Assembly (NCBI RefSeq): GCF_026340095.1
Contig: NZ_JAPEPO010000002.1
Location: 1-64,000 of the forward strand
Origin: Streptomyces sp. NBC_01446
GTDB taxonomy: Bacteria; Actinomycetota; Actinomycetes; Streptomycetales; Streptomycetaceae
Length of the DNA: 64,000 nt
Direction of reading: 5' to 3'
Shown: positions 1 through 10,400 of the stretch, piece after piece
How positions within the stretch are numbered: the first letter of the stretch is position 1
How the letters are laid out: each line of letters begins with the position of its first letter
The notes under the pieces: model-generated
What the model was told of the DNA's origin: nothing
Seen by the model: the letters and a program-made list of their open reading frames with translations, nothing else
The model's database searches: none
Made by a program: the position numbers and the translations under genes

Positions 1-2245
1 GGGACCGCTGTTCCGGGCGCTTGGGCCACAGCAGACGCAGCGCGATGGACAGCCGCGTCTTGTACGCCTTGTACGGGTCGCCGCCGGTCTGCACGAGCTC
101 GATACGCGCCTTGCGGGCCGCTTCGTAGAAGGGCTTGAACAGGGACTCGTTGGCCTTCCCCGTCCAGGAATCGTGGATGGCCGGCATCGCAGCGAGATGG
201 CCTTCGCGCACGAGCCTGGCCAACTGCTTGATGTGCGGGGTGGTGACCCACACGCGGCCCTGCTCGTCGGGCCGCTCGATGATCCGCCCCAGCGGGTGCG
301 GCATGTCCGTGCGCGGCCACTGGGGGAGGTCGATGAGGTAGATACCGGCACCGGCCTTGTCGAAGGCCTCGAGGGGCCCGGTGTGCAGGAGCTTGTTCGG
401 TGCGAGGGGAACGGCTGAACACGCGGACGGGTAAGAGCCGTTGCGGTCGATCAGGCACAGTGCCCCCTCGCCGAACGCGTCGGGCACATCGAGCTGATCT
501 CGCCGGACCCGCTTCCCGTTCTCCCGGATGTAGGGCACCCGTGTGCTGGTGACGTCGGGGTGGACCCAGCGCGGTTCGCCGTCCATGTGCTCACTGATCA
601 GCGGCCACGGACCACTCTCCCGCTCCTCGGTGCGGATGACCTTGATCGGGTGCATCTTCGAACGGGAGACCGCGTCCTTGAGGAGCTTCAGCGCGGGGAA
701 GGGCGCGCTTTCCGGCTCGTCTTCCTCGTCCCCCGGCTGAAGCTCTACTTCTGCTTCTGCGTCGTCTTCGCCGTCCAGACCGTGTCCGTTGTCCACGGCA
801 GGCTGGGAGGCGGCGGGCTGCCCGGTGGTCGCGGCGGACACGGCGGTGTTGTAGGCGTACAGCGCAGCGGCAAGGCGGCGCCCCTCGGCGGTGTCCGGCA
901 GCTGCAGGGGCGCCGCAGCAGTCTCGGCCAGCTCCGGACCGAGTTCGTCAAGGGCTTCCTGGCTGCTGTGGGCCAGCGCGGTGCGTAGTGCGGACAGGAC
1001 ATGCGTGACCGGAGCCGGCAGCCCCCGCTGGGCGCCGGAGGTGTAAGGCAGCGCCGCGTCGGCCAACTCCCGCTCCATGACGCTGCCCAGATTCCGCGCG
1101 GGTTCTTCACCCGCCGCACGGCCCACAGGGGCGGGGGCGGTGTCGAGGAAACGGGCGTGCAGCAGATCGGGGCACAGGTATGCCGAGCCGATCGCGCCGA
1201 AGTCACGCTCCGCGACCGTCGCCTGGACCCTGGCAGGGTCCCCGGTCGGCGCGAGCGTCACCAGGACGTCGGCGTCCAGGAGACCCAAAAGCGCGGGGTC
1301 GGCGCTGTCCACGATAGCGAGGACCGGCACGTGCAGGGTGCGCGCGAGACAGGCCAGGACCTGGGAGGCGTCCGGGAGGCGGTCACCGGACAGGGGAAGC
1401 CGGGGATTGTGGGCGGCCTGGAGCCGGTCCACGACCACCAGGGCCAGGTCCTGGACATACGGGGCGGTCTCCGCGATCGCCTGGGCGGTCAGCTCGCTGC
1501 CGTCGTCGATCAGCAACGGCGCCTGGACCAACTCCCGGGCAACCTGCTGCTCGTGAGCGGTCAGGTGTCCCTGCTTCAGACGCGGGTAGTCACCTCCGGT
1601 CTGCGCGGAAATGATCCGGCGCATAATGTCGGCCTGGTTCGGCCCCGACGCCGCGTACAGGACCCGGCGGTTGTCGACGAGCGCGCTCTGCCGTGCGGCA
1701 GCCAGCCCCAGCAGACTCCCACCCACGTTCGGGGCGGCGGCCACCAGCGTGAGCCGGCCGGGCTGCAGACCACCTGTCGCAGCGTCAAGCCCGGGCAGTG
1801 CGAACGTGGGGCCGCCGGTCGGGCCCGAGGCAAGCACAGCACCGATGGCGTCGCCCAGGGTAACAAGTCTGCGCGGCGCGCCGCCGCGTTGCTCATGGCC
1901 CTGGCTGTTCACCGCACCTCCCGCAGATGCCGCGCCCATGGCAGCGGCCGGATCAGACAAGTGGGTCCGAAAGTCCGTGCCCGCGGGCAGCAGCACCGCG
2001 ACGGGCGTGCGGCTTCGCCGCAGCACCTGCGGCCGGCCCTGAGCCGCCAGCGCGATGAGTTCACCGAAGTCCTTCTGTGCCGCACTCAGCGCGTGGGACG
2101 GGTATGCGTCGGCCTCCCGGGCCGCCGGAAACCGGTCCAACGGCGCCAACAAAGCACGATCCTCCCGCTTACGGATCAGCGTCACCGCCCCGTCCTCCTC
2201 GGCGCGCTTCACCAGGGCGAAAAGCTCCGCACGGGCCTCGGACAC
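1..2245 (-). CDS. Phd-like / DnaB-like ATPase / Tap-PolB-like fusion protein (3' end off window)
   Basis: 748 codons are open from GTG at 2245 to the window edge with strong coding bias. Residues about 1-40 and 50-90 look like two tandem Phd/YefM antitoxin-type units. Residues about 145-370 resemble the RecA-like core of DnaB: a hydrophobic Walker B strand ends in D273, but the Walker A position reads APNVGGS (171-177), without the GKT/S lysine, so ATP hydrolysis is doubtful. An acidic linker (about 490-515) follows. The C-terminal part has DRNGSYPS at 600-607, which resembles motif A of family B DNA polymerases (DxxSLYPS), and its spacing recalls the Streptomyces telomere-associated protein Tap. 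Role is inferred: replication or end maintenance of a linear replicon. An alternative GTG start is at 2287, directly after an in-frame stop. The next features upstream are integrase remnants. Confidence 0.75.
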   Translation of the reverse strand, partial: MSEARAELFALVKRAEEDGAVTLIRKREDRALLAPLDRFPAAREADAYPSHALSAAQKDFGELIALAAQGRPQVLRRSRTPVAVLLPAGTDFRTHLSDPAAAMGAASAGGAVNSQGHEQRGGAPRRLVTLGDAIGAVLASGPTGGPTFALPGLDAATGGLQPGRLTLVAAAPNVGGSLLGLAAARQSALVDNRRVLYAASGPNQADIMRRIISAQTGGDYPRLKQGHLTAHEQQVARELVQAPLLIDDGSELTAQAIAETAPYVQDLALVVVDRLQAAHNPRLPLSGDRLPDASQVLACLARTLHVPVLAIVDSADPALLGLLDADVLVTLAPTGDPARVQATVAERDFGAIGSAYLCPDLLHARFLDTAPAPVGRAAGEEPARNLGSVMERELADAALPYTSGAQRGLPAPVTHVLSALRTALAHSSQEALDELGPELAETAAAPLQLPDTAEGRRLAAALYAYNTAVSAATTGQPAASQPAVDNGHGLDGEDDAEAEVELQPGDEEDEPESAPFPALKLLKDAVSRSKMHPIKVIRTEERESGPWPLISEHMDGEPRWVHPDVTSTRVPYIRENGKRVRRDQLDVPDAFGEGALCLIDRNGSYPSACSAVPLAPNKLLHTGPLEAFDKAGAGIYLIDLPQWPRTDMPHPLGRIIERPDEQGRVWVTTPHIKQLARLVREGHLAAMPAIHDSWTGKANESLFKPFYEAARKARIELVQTGGDPYKAYKTRLSIALRLLWPKRPEQRS

Positions 2246-2492
2246 GTTCAATGCCGTCCCCGCCAGCGGTTCCCGGCCCTGCCCCACTCACCCTCCCCAT
2301 TACGCTCAACTACCGATCATCGTAACAGAATCCACTCAGTAACTTGGTAAACTTCATACTTGGAATCGAGGAATTCACTCACCCATGCGTTCTTCGGTGT
2401 GAGTTGACCGCATGAAACACTCACCGTCGGCCGCCGACGAACAACTGCACGACAAGACGAAGACCAGAGCCTTCACCCGCCCCAGCCCTCAC

Positions 2493-2943
2493 TCACTCCG
2501 TCCCCAGGCGATCGCACCACGCCGAACAGACGGTCACAGCCCTGCCCGCCGGGCACCTTCTTGCAGGCAAGGTCCCCGACAGCGGAGCGGCCTGGCCCAG
2601 CTTGTGGTTGAGCCGCATGTAATTGCGCACGGCGGCGCTGGCCCACCGGACATTGAGCGCGGCCCGCAGGCGGTGCGCGCTTGATTTGGCCGGCCCGCTC
2701 AGCCTGTTCCCACTCCAGACAGTGGGAACCGCACAGGTTGTGGCTGACGCGGCGGATGCGTTCACAGCCGTCGACGCCGCACTGCCAGGCGAACACCGGG
2801 TGCTGAGGCGGGATGAAGATCAGCGTGTCGCGGAAGAGCGGGTCGAATGCGGGGGCCTCGATGAGGGCTGTGAGCAGTTCGAGCCGGTCACGGCCGATGC
2901 GGGTGGTGTCGGTGCGGCCGGGAAGCAGCGTCAGCGGGATCAC
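2493..2943 (-). pseudogene. Second integrase/recombinase-type gene, N-terminal remnant
   Basis: It starts at GTG 2943, overlapping the stop of the upstream integrase by 4 bases (GTGA), which is the arrangement of a translationally coupled pair. About 90 codons look coding (LLPGRTDTT near the start, then two CxxxxC-like pairs around the middle that could bind zinc). The frame then loses coding character near 2675, and a second short stretch continues in another frame to about 2493. It resembles the N-terminal part of the second protein in paired tyrosine recombinase loci of Streptomyces. The rest is missing, so it cannot be functional as seen. Confidence 0.5.
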
Positions 2944-4116
2944 GGCTGTGTCCCCCACACCTGTTCCAGCGCTGCGGTGAAGACCGGGTCGTGGACGTCC
3001 ACGTGGCCGTAGACCTGCTCGACGGTCGCCGCTGAGGCCCAGCCGCCGGCCTCCCGCGCGATCACCGCGTTGCCCCGTGCGGCGTCCAGCACTGCGGTGG
3101 CGAAGCTGTGCCGGAAGGTGTGCGGGAACACCCGGCCGATCTCCGCACGGGCTGCGGCGCGGCGCAGCATGCCGCGGGCCGCGGCCGTGGTTCACGGCTG
3201 GCCTCGGGAGGGGCCGTGCAGGCCGACCAGGAGCATGCCGTGGACAGCCTGGGCGGGGTGCTGGGTGGTGATGTACTCGAAGTAGGTGTGGATCATCGCC
3301 GGGCTCGCCCGGCGCACCGTCCCGCCGCACACGGTGTTGTCCTGCCAGGTCCAGGGCGACTTGGTCTTGACCCGGGCCCGGTTGGCGTTGTCCTCGCGAT
3401 GGCAGATGTGCACGTGCGGCCCCCGGCACTGACCGCACGCGGCCTGCTCACGCAGGTGCAGGTCGACCAGACGCAGCCCGCACAGCTCACCGACCCGGAA
3501 CCCGCCGTCGGCCAGCCACGTGACCACCATCCGGTCCCGCGCGCACGACACCGCCCCCAGCAGCAGATCCCGGGCGCCTTCCGGCAGCATCTTCGGATGC
3601 CGGCGCACCCGCTCCGCCGGAGCCAGGGGGTTCGCGGGCATGCTGTGCAGGACATGCCCGAGCATCGCCCGCCGCCGGTCCGTCCGCGTCGGCAACCGCG
3701 TCACACGCAGTGCCTCCGCCAGTGCGGGGTTCACGCCGAGGGTGCCCAGGTGAAGGTAGAAGCCCTTCAGGCAGGCCGCCGCGGTCTTCAACGCGCTGTG
3801 CCCGTAAGGGCGTTTCCCCTCCCGCCACGGCAGACCGAACGGCCCCGGATAGTCCGCGCCCAAAGCCGCCATGTAGTGCCGCAGATCCTCGTGACACCGC
3901 CTCCACCGTCAGGCCTGCGAACCGCAGCCACCGCAGATGATCCACCAGCACATACGCGTACGTACGGTCCGTACCCGCCGCGCAGGTACGCAGGAACCCG
4001 TCCGCCTCCGCCACCACCGAGCAGTCCGCGTCCACGACCGTGTAACAGACCCGACCACCGGCACGGACGATCTCCTGCACCCGCACCTGACCCACCATCA
4101 ACCGGCCACCCACCAC
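2940..4116 (-). pseudogene. Tyrosine recombinase (phage-type integrase), inactivated
   Basis: The product would be a site-specific tyrosine recombinase of about 390 aa. The N-terminal SAM-like part reads from about 4116 (ATG also at 4098) to about 3890. It then shifts by one base near 3885 into the frame that holds the core (3872-3195), with the active-site Arg region GFRVGELCGLRL. An in-frame TGA at 3192-3194 follows GQP, where relatives have Trp. After it the C-terminal HTFRHSFAT block with the catalytic H-x-x-R continues in the same frame to the stop at 2940. So there is one frameshift and one nonsense codon. Both look like decay; sequencing error is possible for the frameshift. Confidence 0.75.
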
Positions 4117-4299
4117 CTGCCGCCCCCTCCGAAATCACCGGGCCGTACCCGGCGGGACGGCACCTGCTATCCCAGTCCACAAGCAACGCCCGCGCCCCCG
4201 CAGCAGTCCATGCGAACGTCACACACACTCCGGTGACGGTTGGTAAAGTCCGTCACCCTCACACGCCAGAACGCCGGAAGGGCAACCTCGCTGCAGAAG

Positions 4300-4917
4300 T
4301 CAGCGAGGACAGGCGTGCCCCTCCGCCCGGTGCCCCATCCCCACCGCCACATCGCACACCCGCAGGGCACTCACCGTCTCCGGCACCCCCGCTACCCGCC
4401 TCAATTCCAGCAGTCGGCGGTGCAACGCAGCACCGTCCTCGCGCAGCGCGGCATGCAGCGCAAGCCAGAACGAGGGACGCGGGCGGCCCAGCGCACAACG
4501 CACCACCTTGTCGTAGACCGGAAGCAGCCGCGGACGCTTACGAGCCAGGAGCTTCCCAGCGATCACCCAGTCAACTCCGTACTGGTCGCAGAGGAGGTGC
4601 CAGGCCTGGTCTGCCGGCGAGCCGTCGGCCACGACATCCGCGTCGGCGTCGGCGTCGACCATGTTGATGTCCCTGGGTATGGCGTGCAGCAGACCAGACA
4701 GCCGCGCGCCGAGAGGGCCCTCCAGAATGTCCAGTGCGACAGACGCCGGAACGGTCACCGACAAGGTCTGCACCGCGACCAGGTCCTCCGCCGTGATTCG
4801 ATCGGCGATCTTCGGGCGGTCTCCGCCACCGCGCAGATCCACAATAGCTCGAGCATCGGCGACGAGGGCGTACAGCCGCTCCAGGAACGGCCGTGAAAGA
4901 TCAGCCGAGGACACCAT
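4300..4917 (-). CDS. DUF6308-like hypothetical protein
   Basis: 205-aa protein from ATG 4917. Internal features are an Asp-rich turn (VDADADADVV) and the block GKLLARKRPRLLPVYD, which I recall from the actinobacterial DUF6308 family; that block resembles a helix-hairpin-helix-like DNA-glycosylase core but no catalytic assignment is possible. The open frame extends upstream to 5082 but that extension is Arg/Pro-rich and lacks coding character, so the ATG at 4917 is preferred. It lies between the integrase remnant and the trypsin-co-occurring protein, all on the minus strand. Function unknown. Confidence 0.6.
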   Translation of the reverse strand: MVSSADLSRPFLERLYALVADARAIVDLRGGGDRPKIADRITAEDLVAVQTLSVTVPASVALDILEGPLGARLSGLLHAIPRDINMVDADADADVVADGSPADQAWHLLCDQYGVDWVIAGKLLARKRPRLLPVYDKVVRCALGRPRPSFWLALHAALREDGAALHRRLLELRRVAGVPETVSALRVCDVAVGMGHRAEGHACPR

Positions 4918-5101
4918 CGGCTCCGGTTCTGCACGGGGTTGCAGAGGGGCAGCTGCGCGGCATGGTCCGCGACAGCGCCAGCTTGCTGGCGGCTGCGACG
5001 CCGGACCGTTCTTCTCATCGGAGACGGTGCAGGAGGGCGCCGGTGGTACGCCGGGCGCGGAGCGGCCATCGGCGTACCGCACGGCACGAGCAGCAGGCCT
5101 G

Positions 5102-5470
5102 TTATTCGGGGTCCTCCTCGGGATCCTCGCGGGGTGTTTCCGTCACGGCGCTCACTGCGGGCTCCCCTTTGCGCCAGGTAACTGTCACCTTGAGGGTGGC
5201 CTTGCCTCCGGCCTCCGTCACGACGCTCACCAGCTGGCCGCTCTTGGCTGCGATTTCGATGCCGAATTCGAGCGTCACTTCGTCCGGGGCCGCGCGCCGC
5301 AGTCCGGACCTGACGCTGCGCGTGACGGTCTCCAGGGTCTGGGGGAGATCGCCGAGCTGCCGTGATAGGCGGTCACCGAAGCCGGTGTCCCGGGGTCCCT
5401 CGTCTTCGTCGTTGACGCGCACCCATATCGAGGTTCCGTCCGGCATGACTGCCTGGACCGCATCGGACAC
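5102..5470 (-). CDS. CU044_2847 / trypsin-co-occurring domain protein (trypco1-like)
   Basis: 122-aa acidic protein with a GTG start at 5470, preceded by a strong AGGAGGAGG ribosome site. The fold looks like an N-terminal beta-hairpin (TSIWVRVND), a central helix and C-terminal strands (VTLEFGIEI, LKVTVTWRKG), ending in an Asp/Glu/Pro-rich tail. This pattern matches the CU044_2847 family, known in actinobacteria as a small domain that accompanies trypsin-like proteases and STAND/NACHT NTPases in putative conflict systems. The trypsin-ATPase-TPR gene at 7422-10433 fits that pairing. It probably acts as a regulatory or adaptor partner; the molecular role is unknown. Confidence 0.7.
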   Translation of the reverse strand: MSDAVQAVMPDGTSIWVRVNDEDEGPRDTGFGDRLSRQLGDLPQTLETVTRSVRSGLRRAAPDEVTLEFGIEIAAKSGQLVSVVTEAGGKATLKVTVTWRKGEPAVSAVTETPREDPEEDPE

Positions 5471-5581
5471 GTGCCCTCCTCCTGTTTGGCTCGTCGACTC
5501 TCTTGGGAGAGGATGCCCGGTTCCGGGACGTCCGGCGATCGGTCACCTACAATCACCTAACGGTTATGGCGGGGAGTGATC
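5471..5581. promoter_or_regulatory. Divergent promoter region between trypco1-like gene and 399-aa gene
   Basis: A 111-bp gap separates two divergently oriented starts. A TACAAT hexamer at 5548-5553 is well placed as a -10 element for the plus-strand gene (start 5582). No convincing -35 is visible. Shared control of the two genes is inferred from layout only. Confidence 0.35.
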
Positions 5582-6781
5582 ATGGTCGACCAGCATGCCT
5601 GGTTGTCGTCAGAGAGGGTTTACCTCTCCGACGTCGAGATCCATCGGCAGTCCCCTATCGCAAGCGCCGAGGATCTCCGGGCACGTGTGCTGTTCCACGT
5701 TCTACTTTCCGACACTCTGCTCGTTGGCGATTCGCAGTCGCTCAACACGCCCCTCTTCCGTGCTCTGGTGTCCTCTCAGGAAGCCGTCGGCCACGCCGTA
5801 AGATCGGATCTCGCGCCGCTCCTGGACAGCGGCCGTATCCGGGTCGCGTGCCGGGACGGGCAGACGCTGACGGCCGTCCGAGATGCTCAAAAGCTGCGGC
5901 AAGTCGAACACGTGCCCAGTGCCGCATACGCGGAGCTGATGGACCGCATGACGCATGCGCGCGCGGTCACCTACCGCCTTGACACCGTATCGGCTGCCTT
6001 CAAGTCTGGAGTGATCCGGCTGCTGGAGGAGCAGACGCAAAACGCCGGGGGAAAGACGCGCGCAACGGTTGAAGCCGCGCTGGAGTTCGTGAGGGGGCAG
6101 AAGCCGTTGTACTTCAAAACCCTCAGAGATTGGAAGGACTCCTTCCGGACCGGCTCGTCGGGAAGCACGGAAGTCGTGCTCGCCCTGGCCGCCGTGGACC
6201 GTGCCGCGGGCGAGTCGTACCGCCAGGCACTCCCCCATGTGCTGGGAGCCGGGACCGCTGCCCCGCGCAGCGTCGAACTACCCGCCACCACTGCCGCCCG
6301 CACGGTCCTGGAGCGCACCACGCTGCCCGCCAGCATTCTCGACGGTTTCTTGCTGGGCAGACTGCCGGTCGAGGTGTTCCTGGAGGCCACCGAGCAGCCG
6401 TCCCGCAGCGTCCTCGTTCGCCAACTGGGCTTGCTGCGTCGAGGCAGCCAACCAGACCTGTCCCAACTGGTGGAGGCCATGGCCGAGTTCAGCACGTGGA
6501 TGCAGGAGGCCTTCGTCCGTGCCTTCCGCGATACCGACGAACGCGCGCGGGCGGTCCTGGACGGCAACCACAACTTGATGCGCTTCGGCATCTCCCAGGA
6601 CTCTCTGACCGGCGCGCTCGGCGCCGGACTCGATGTGCCGGCGGCCGACGGGGACGAGGACTACCTCGACCTGCAGGTCGTCGACCGGAGTGTGCCGGCC
6701 GCAGACGGCGCGGCCGACATCGGACAACTCGACGCACAGCAGATGCGGCAGCGCGTGATCACGGGTGCGTATGTCGGCTGA
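5582..6781 (+). CDS. Unrecognised 399-aa protein of the conflict locus
   Basis: ATG 5582 is preferred over the GTG at 5576 because GGGGAG (5571-5576) is then at normal spacing. The protein is soluble and mostly helical by composition, without signal peptide or membrane segment. The N-terminal half (strand-rich YLSDVEIH, then LLSDTLLVGDSQ) and a Lys/Arg-rich helical middle give no recognisable catalytic motif. It is convergent with the NUDIX gene and divergent from the trypco1-like gene, so it may be a target, sensor or effector of the same locus. I do not recognise the family. Confidence 0.65.
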   Translation: MVDQHAWLSSERVYLSDVEIHRQSPIASAEDLRARVLFHVLLSDTLLVGDSQSLNTPLFRALVSSQEAVGHAVRSDLAPLLDSGRIRVACRDGQTLTAVRDAQKLRQVEHVPSAAYAELMDRMTHARAVTYRLDTVSAAFKSGVIRLLEEQTQNAGGKTRATVEAALEFVRGQKPLYFKTLRDWKDSFRTGSSGSTEVVLALAAVDRAAGESYRQALPHVLGAGTAAPRSVELPATTAARTVLERTTLPASILDGFLLGRLPVEVFLEATEQPSRSVLVRQLGLLRRGSQPDLSQLVEAMAEFSTWMQEAFVRAFRDTDERARAVLDGNHNLMRFGISQDSLTGALGAGLDVPAADGDEDYLDLQVVDRSVPAADGAADIGQLDAQQMRQRVITGAYVG

Positions 6782-6793
6782 GCCGAATGCCGC

Positions 6794-7405
6794 TCACATC
6801 GGCGACCCGGAGCCGGTGCCGCAGCCATCTGCGATTGCAAGCGCCAGGGCAGCCAGCGTCACGCCACAGGTGACGCTGCCGCTCTGCAGCCACTTCACCA
6901 CCTCCGTACGCGAGGCCCAGACCGGCTCGGCCACCGACTCCATGGCCTCCGGCTCGGCGGCCGACGGGGCGCCTGCCGATCCGGTGGGGCGGACTTCGGC
7001 GGCGAAAACGTGCACGTCCGATTCGATCAGGCCTGTCTCGGCGTGAATGACGCCCAGTGGGCGCAGTGCGGACGGGGCGCAGTCGAAGCCGGTCTCCTCC
7101 CGTAGTTCCCGTACGGCCGCCACAGCTGGATCCTCATCCGCTTCGCAACCGCCCCGGGGGAACTCCAGGGAGACCTCGCCGATCGGGTATCGGTACGTGG
7201 GAACGAACGCGAAGCCGTCCCGCCCCATGGGGACGATCACCACTCCGCTGTGGGACCACTGCCAGCGCAGATAGCGGCCCTGCTTGCCCGACGGCGAGAG
7301 CACTTCATCGTTGAACAGCGCGCCGAAGCGGTTCCGAAAGACCTCCACTGCCCGCTGCCGCCGGATGGGTGGGGGTTCGGCGTGGGCAGACGCTTCGTTG
7401 TCCAT
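6794..7405 (-). CDS. NUDIX hydrolase, ADP-ribose pyrophosphatase-like
   Basis: 203-aa protein with a complete NUDIX box: Gly, five residues, Glu (ADE), seven residues, REL-REETGF. The box binds Mg2+ and hydrolyses nucleoside-diphosphate-linked substrates. The order of strands (YRYPIGEVSLEFPRGG before the box) and the length are typical of ADP-ribose/NADH pyrophosphatases; the substrate here is inference. ATG 7405 lies 16 bp after the stop of the large trypsin-ATPase gene and has GAGAGGAG upstream, so the two are very likely co-transcribed. In the conflict-system context it could clear or make a nucleotide signal. Confidence 0.85.
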   Translation of the reverse strand: MDNEASAHAEPPPIRRQRAVEVFRNRFGALFNDEVLSPSGKQGRYLRWQWSHSGVVIVPMGRDGFAFVPTYRYPIGEVSLEFPRGGCEADEDPAVAAVRELREETGFDCAPSALRPLGVIHAETGLIESDVHVFAAEVRPTGSAGAPSAAEPEAMESVAEPVWASRTEVVKWLQSGSVTCGVTLAALALAIADGCGTGSGSPM

Positions 7406-7421
7406 CGGCGCCGGGCTCCTC

Positions 7422-10400
7422 TCAGCTCGTGCGACCGTCCAGCACAGTCTTCATCTGCACCCATGATGAGTGTTCGTGTGTGAATTCGTCGAGTTGGTCA
7501 CTGAGTTGGAGCAGCACCTGGAGCACCAGCGCCTGCTGCTCACGCAGTCGCGGCGAGGTACGCAACGGTAGCGCCGCGCGCTCCGTCGCCGCCCGGCTCA
7601 GCGCCTGGTAGGCCTCGCTGAAATGCCCGGCCCGGATCAGCCCGAAGCCATGGTGCTGCAGGGTCTCAGGCAGCCGGGCGAGATAGCGGCCGGGCCGGAG
7701 CCTGATCAGTTCCTCCAGCCGCTCGACCGCCTGCATGCTGGAGGTGAGTGCTTCCTCGGTCTTGCCTATGCGGTGGCGGCACTCGGCCAGGGTTTCCAGG
7801 CAGGCGAGGTACACCTCGTTATCACGAGCTCCTTCCGGCACCTGTTCGCACCGCATGACGCCCTCGGCGGCATCACGGGCCGCGCCGTTGACCTGCGTAT
7901 CTCCAAGCCGCAGCAAGGCCAGCATGCTCAGCGCACCTGCCATGTCCATGAGGGTGCGATGCCGCATATCGGGATTGCTGCCGATGAGCTGCCGGTACAG
8001 GGACACAGCCTCGACGCTGAGCTCCAACGCCGACTCCGTCTGCCCGGACCGGTGCCGCAGCAGGCTCAGGTTGTGCAACGCCGCGGCGTAGTCGGACCGA
8101 TATTGCGCGGACCTGCGGACAAGATCGCGGCTGAGCAGGACCGCCTCGTCAGCTGCCCGCACGGCATCCTCCCGGTGTCCGCTCTCCTCCAGTCGCAGGC
8201 TGTACCTACGCAAGCGCCTCAGACGGATGTGCCGACTGGTGTCGTCGCTTTCCGCGTCAGGCAATTGGAGCAGCCGCTGAAGCACGAGCGCCGAGAGGGC
8301 GGAAAGGCTGGACGGATAGCCGGGAAGACGGGGTTCGACAAGGCAAAGCAGGTCGGTTTCGCAGGTCTCCAGCACTGGTTGGATCAGGTCCACCAGGGGC
8401 TCGGCGTGCGGCACGCGGGCACCGACTGTCACGAGGGCCGGCACCAGGACTCGGGGATTGTCGCGCACGACCTGCGCAAGCGCCCGGTCGAGGACCGTGT
8501 GGGCAGGATGGTCCGCAACCCGGCCCACGGTCGTGCAGCCACGGGCCCGAGCCAGGACGTCGAGTGTCTCCAACACGGCCCTGGTCCGCGCCTGCTTGTT
8601 CCGAAGCGCGGATACATCCAGAACAGCCCCGAGGTAGGCGCCGACGTCGCCTGAACTCTCGGGCTCCGCCAGCACACGCCGCACCAGGATCTCGCCCAGC
8701 CGGTCAGGCTCAAGGGGCGCGACGTGGTCGTCTTCCGTTGCGGGATACAGCGCGCGTAAGGAGGAATGCACTGCAGCGGCGTTGACAGGCGGCTGCCCGG
8801 GGAAGGCAGTCCTGCGCACGGACGTCAGCAGCGCGGTCAGCTCACCCCAGTCTCGCCGCTGGGCCAGGGTCGGCACCAGCAACAGGCCTTCTGCCATCAT
8901 CCGGCCGGTACGCCCCGCCAGGACACCGCCCGTCCCGAGACGGTCCTCCAGCAACGTGTACCACCCCGTGATCTCATGCTGACAGATCCGTGCCAGCGGA
9001 TCGTCACTTTCCTTCCACTCCTCGCCCTGGCGCAGGGTAAGGACGGCGTCGAGGGCAGCCGCAAGCATTCCCAGAACCGAGTCCTGCCGGCCGGCCCGGC
9101 GCGCGAGAGACGGCGGCATGAACACCCGCGGGCATTCCAGCAGGCGCGCGAACTCCCCGAACGCCTCGGTGACCAGGGTGCCGGGATCCTTGGCGCTCAG
9201 CGTGTTGGGCAGCCTCTGTGAGCTCGCGCCCCTCAAAGCCCAGTCCTCGATGTAGCGTGCTTCGAACTCCTCCTTCAGCGCACGCCACAACGGCTCCTCG
9301 GAACGTGCCAGCAGCAGCACACGCAGGGTGATGCCATCAGGTCGGTGCCGGCGGACATGCGCCATGAGAGCGCTGATGTCGTCGAGCCGTGCTTGGGCAT
9401 AGTCGAACACCACCAAGCAGGGGAAACCTGCGCCGAGCGCGGCGGTGAGGCCTTCCAGCCACTGGTGTCGGCACAGAGTGTTGCCGAGCAACTCCCTGTC
9501 TGCGAATCCGGCGATCCAGCCCATGTGCCGCAGTCGGTGGCACAGTTCGGCGGACAGGCGGGTCTTGCCCGAACCGCCCGGCGCGTACAACAGGCGCAGC
9601 AACTGTTCGTCGGGTTCATAGCACCAGTTCCGGAGCTCGCTGAGCTCTGGGCGGTCCACGAACGGCATTGCTCCGCGTGCCAGCATCTGCGCTGGCGTGT
9701 TTCCCGAACTCGGACCGCCGGGCTCGGGACCGAAGAGGTCTGCCTGCCGTCCCCTGCGGTTGCGGGCGAGATCGAACCAGACCGTCCCGGGCCGGTGCGC
9801 GGCATGGTTACGTTCCAGCAGCCCCGGCGAGCATTCCTCCACGGCGTCGACGGGAATCAGCCATCCCCCCGACATTCCCTTCTCGTGGCGTGACGCCTTG
9901 AGCACCCCGCACACACGCCCCGTCGTCGTATCGAGCACCGGACTGCCGCTGAATCCCTGGACCACCTGGTCCCACTGAAGCCGCACGAAGCGCCCGCTCC
10001 GACCGGCCACCGTGAGGTGCAGAGTGTCGGGCTGGACGCCCGGTTCCAACGTGTGACCGCTGAATCCGTGGATGGACACAGACGCCGCCTGCGTTGGACC
10101 CGCACTACCAAGCCAGACCCCCTGCACATCGTGTGCGGGCTCACTCAGCCGCACCTCGGCGAGATCCGGAAAGCCGTAGGTGCTTCCTGCACCCTTCGCC
10201 TCGGGCATAAGACGCATGACCTCGATCGCGACGGTGCGTCCCCCGACCGTCGCCGTCACGCTGCCCTCCTCGCGCCCGGCCACCACGTGCGCACACGTGA
10301 GGGCGGTGTCAGGCGTCACCAAAAACCCGGTCCCGCAGAAAGCCTCGCCGGCCCAGATGCCCACGACATTCTGCTCGGTCAGGATTCGCAGCCGCTCCAG

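Noticed and set aside
1001..2350. 449-aa plus-strand open frame
   Set aside because: Arg/Gln/Gly-rich translation antisense to the strongly coding fusion gene; typical high-GC shadow.
3108..4667. 519-aa plus-strand open frame
   Set aside because: Pro/Arg-rich, antisense to the integrase remnant and DUF6308-like gene; no family features.
7623..8654. 343-aa plus-strand open frame
   Set aside because: Antisense to the helical-repeat part of the trypsin-STAND gene, which has clear motifs.
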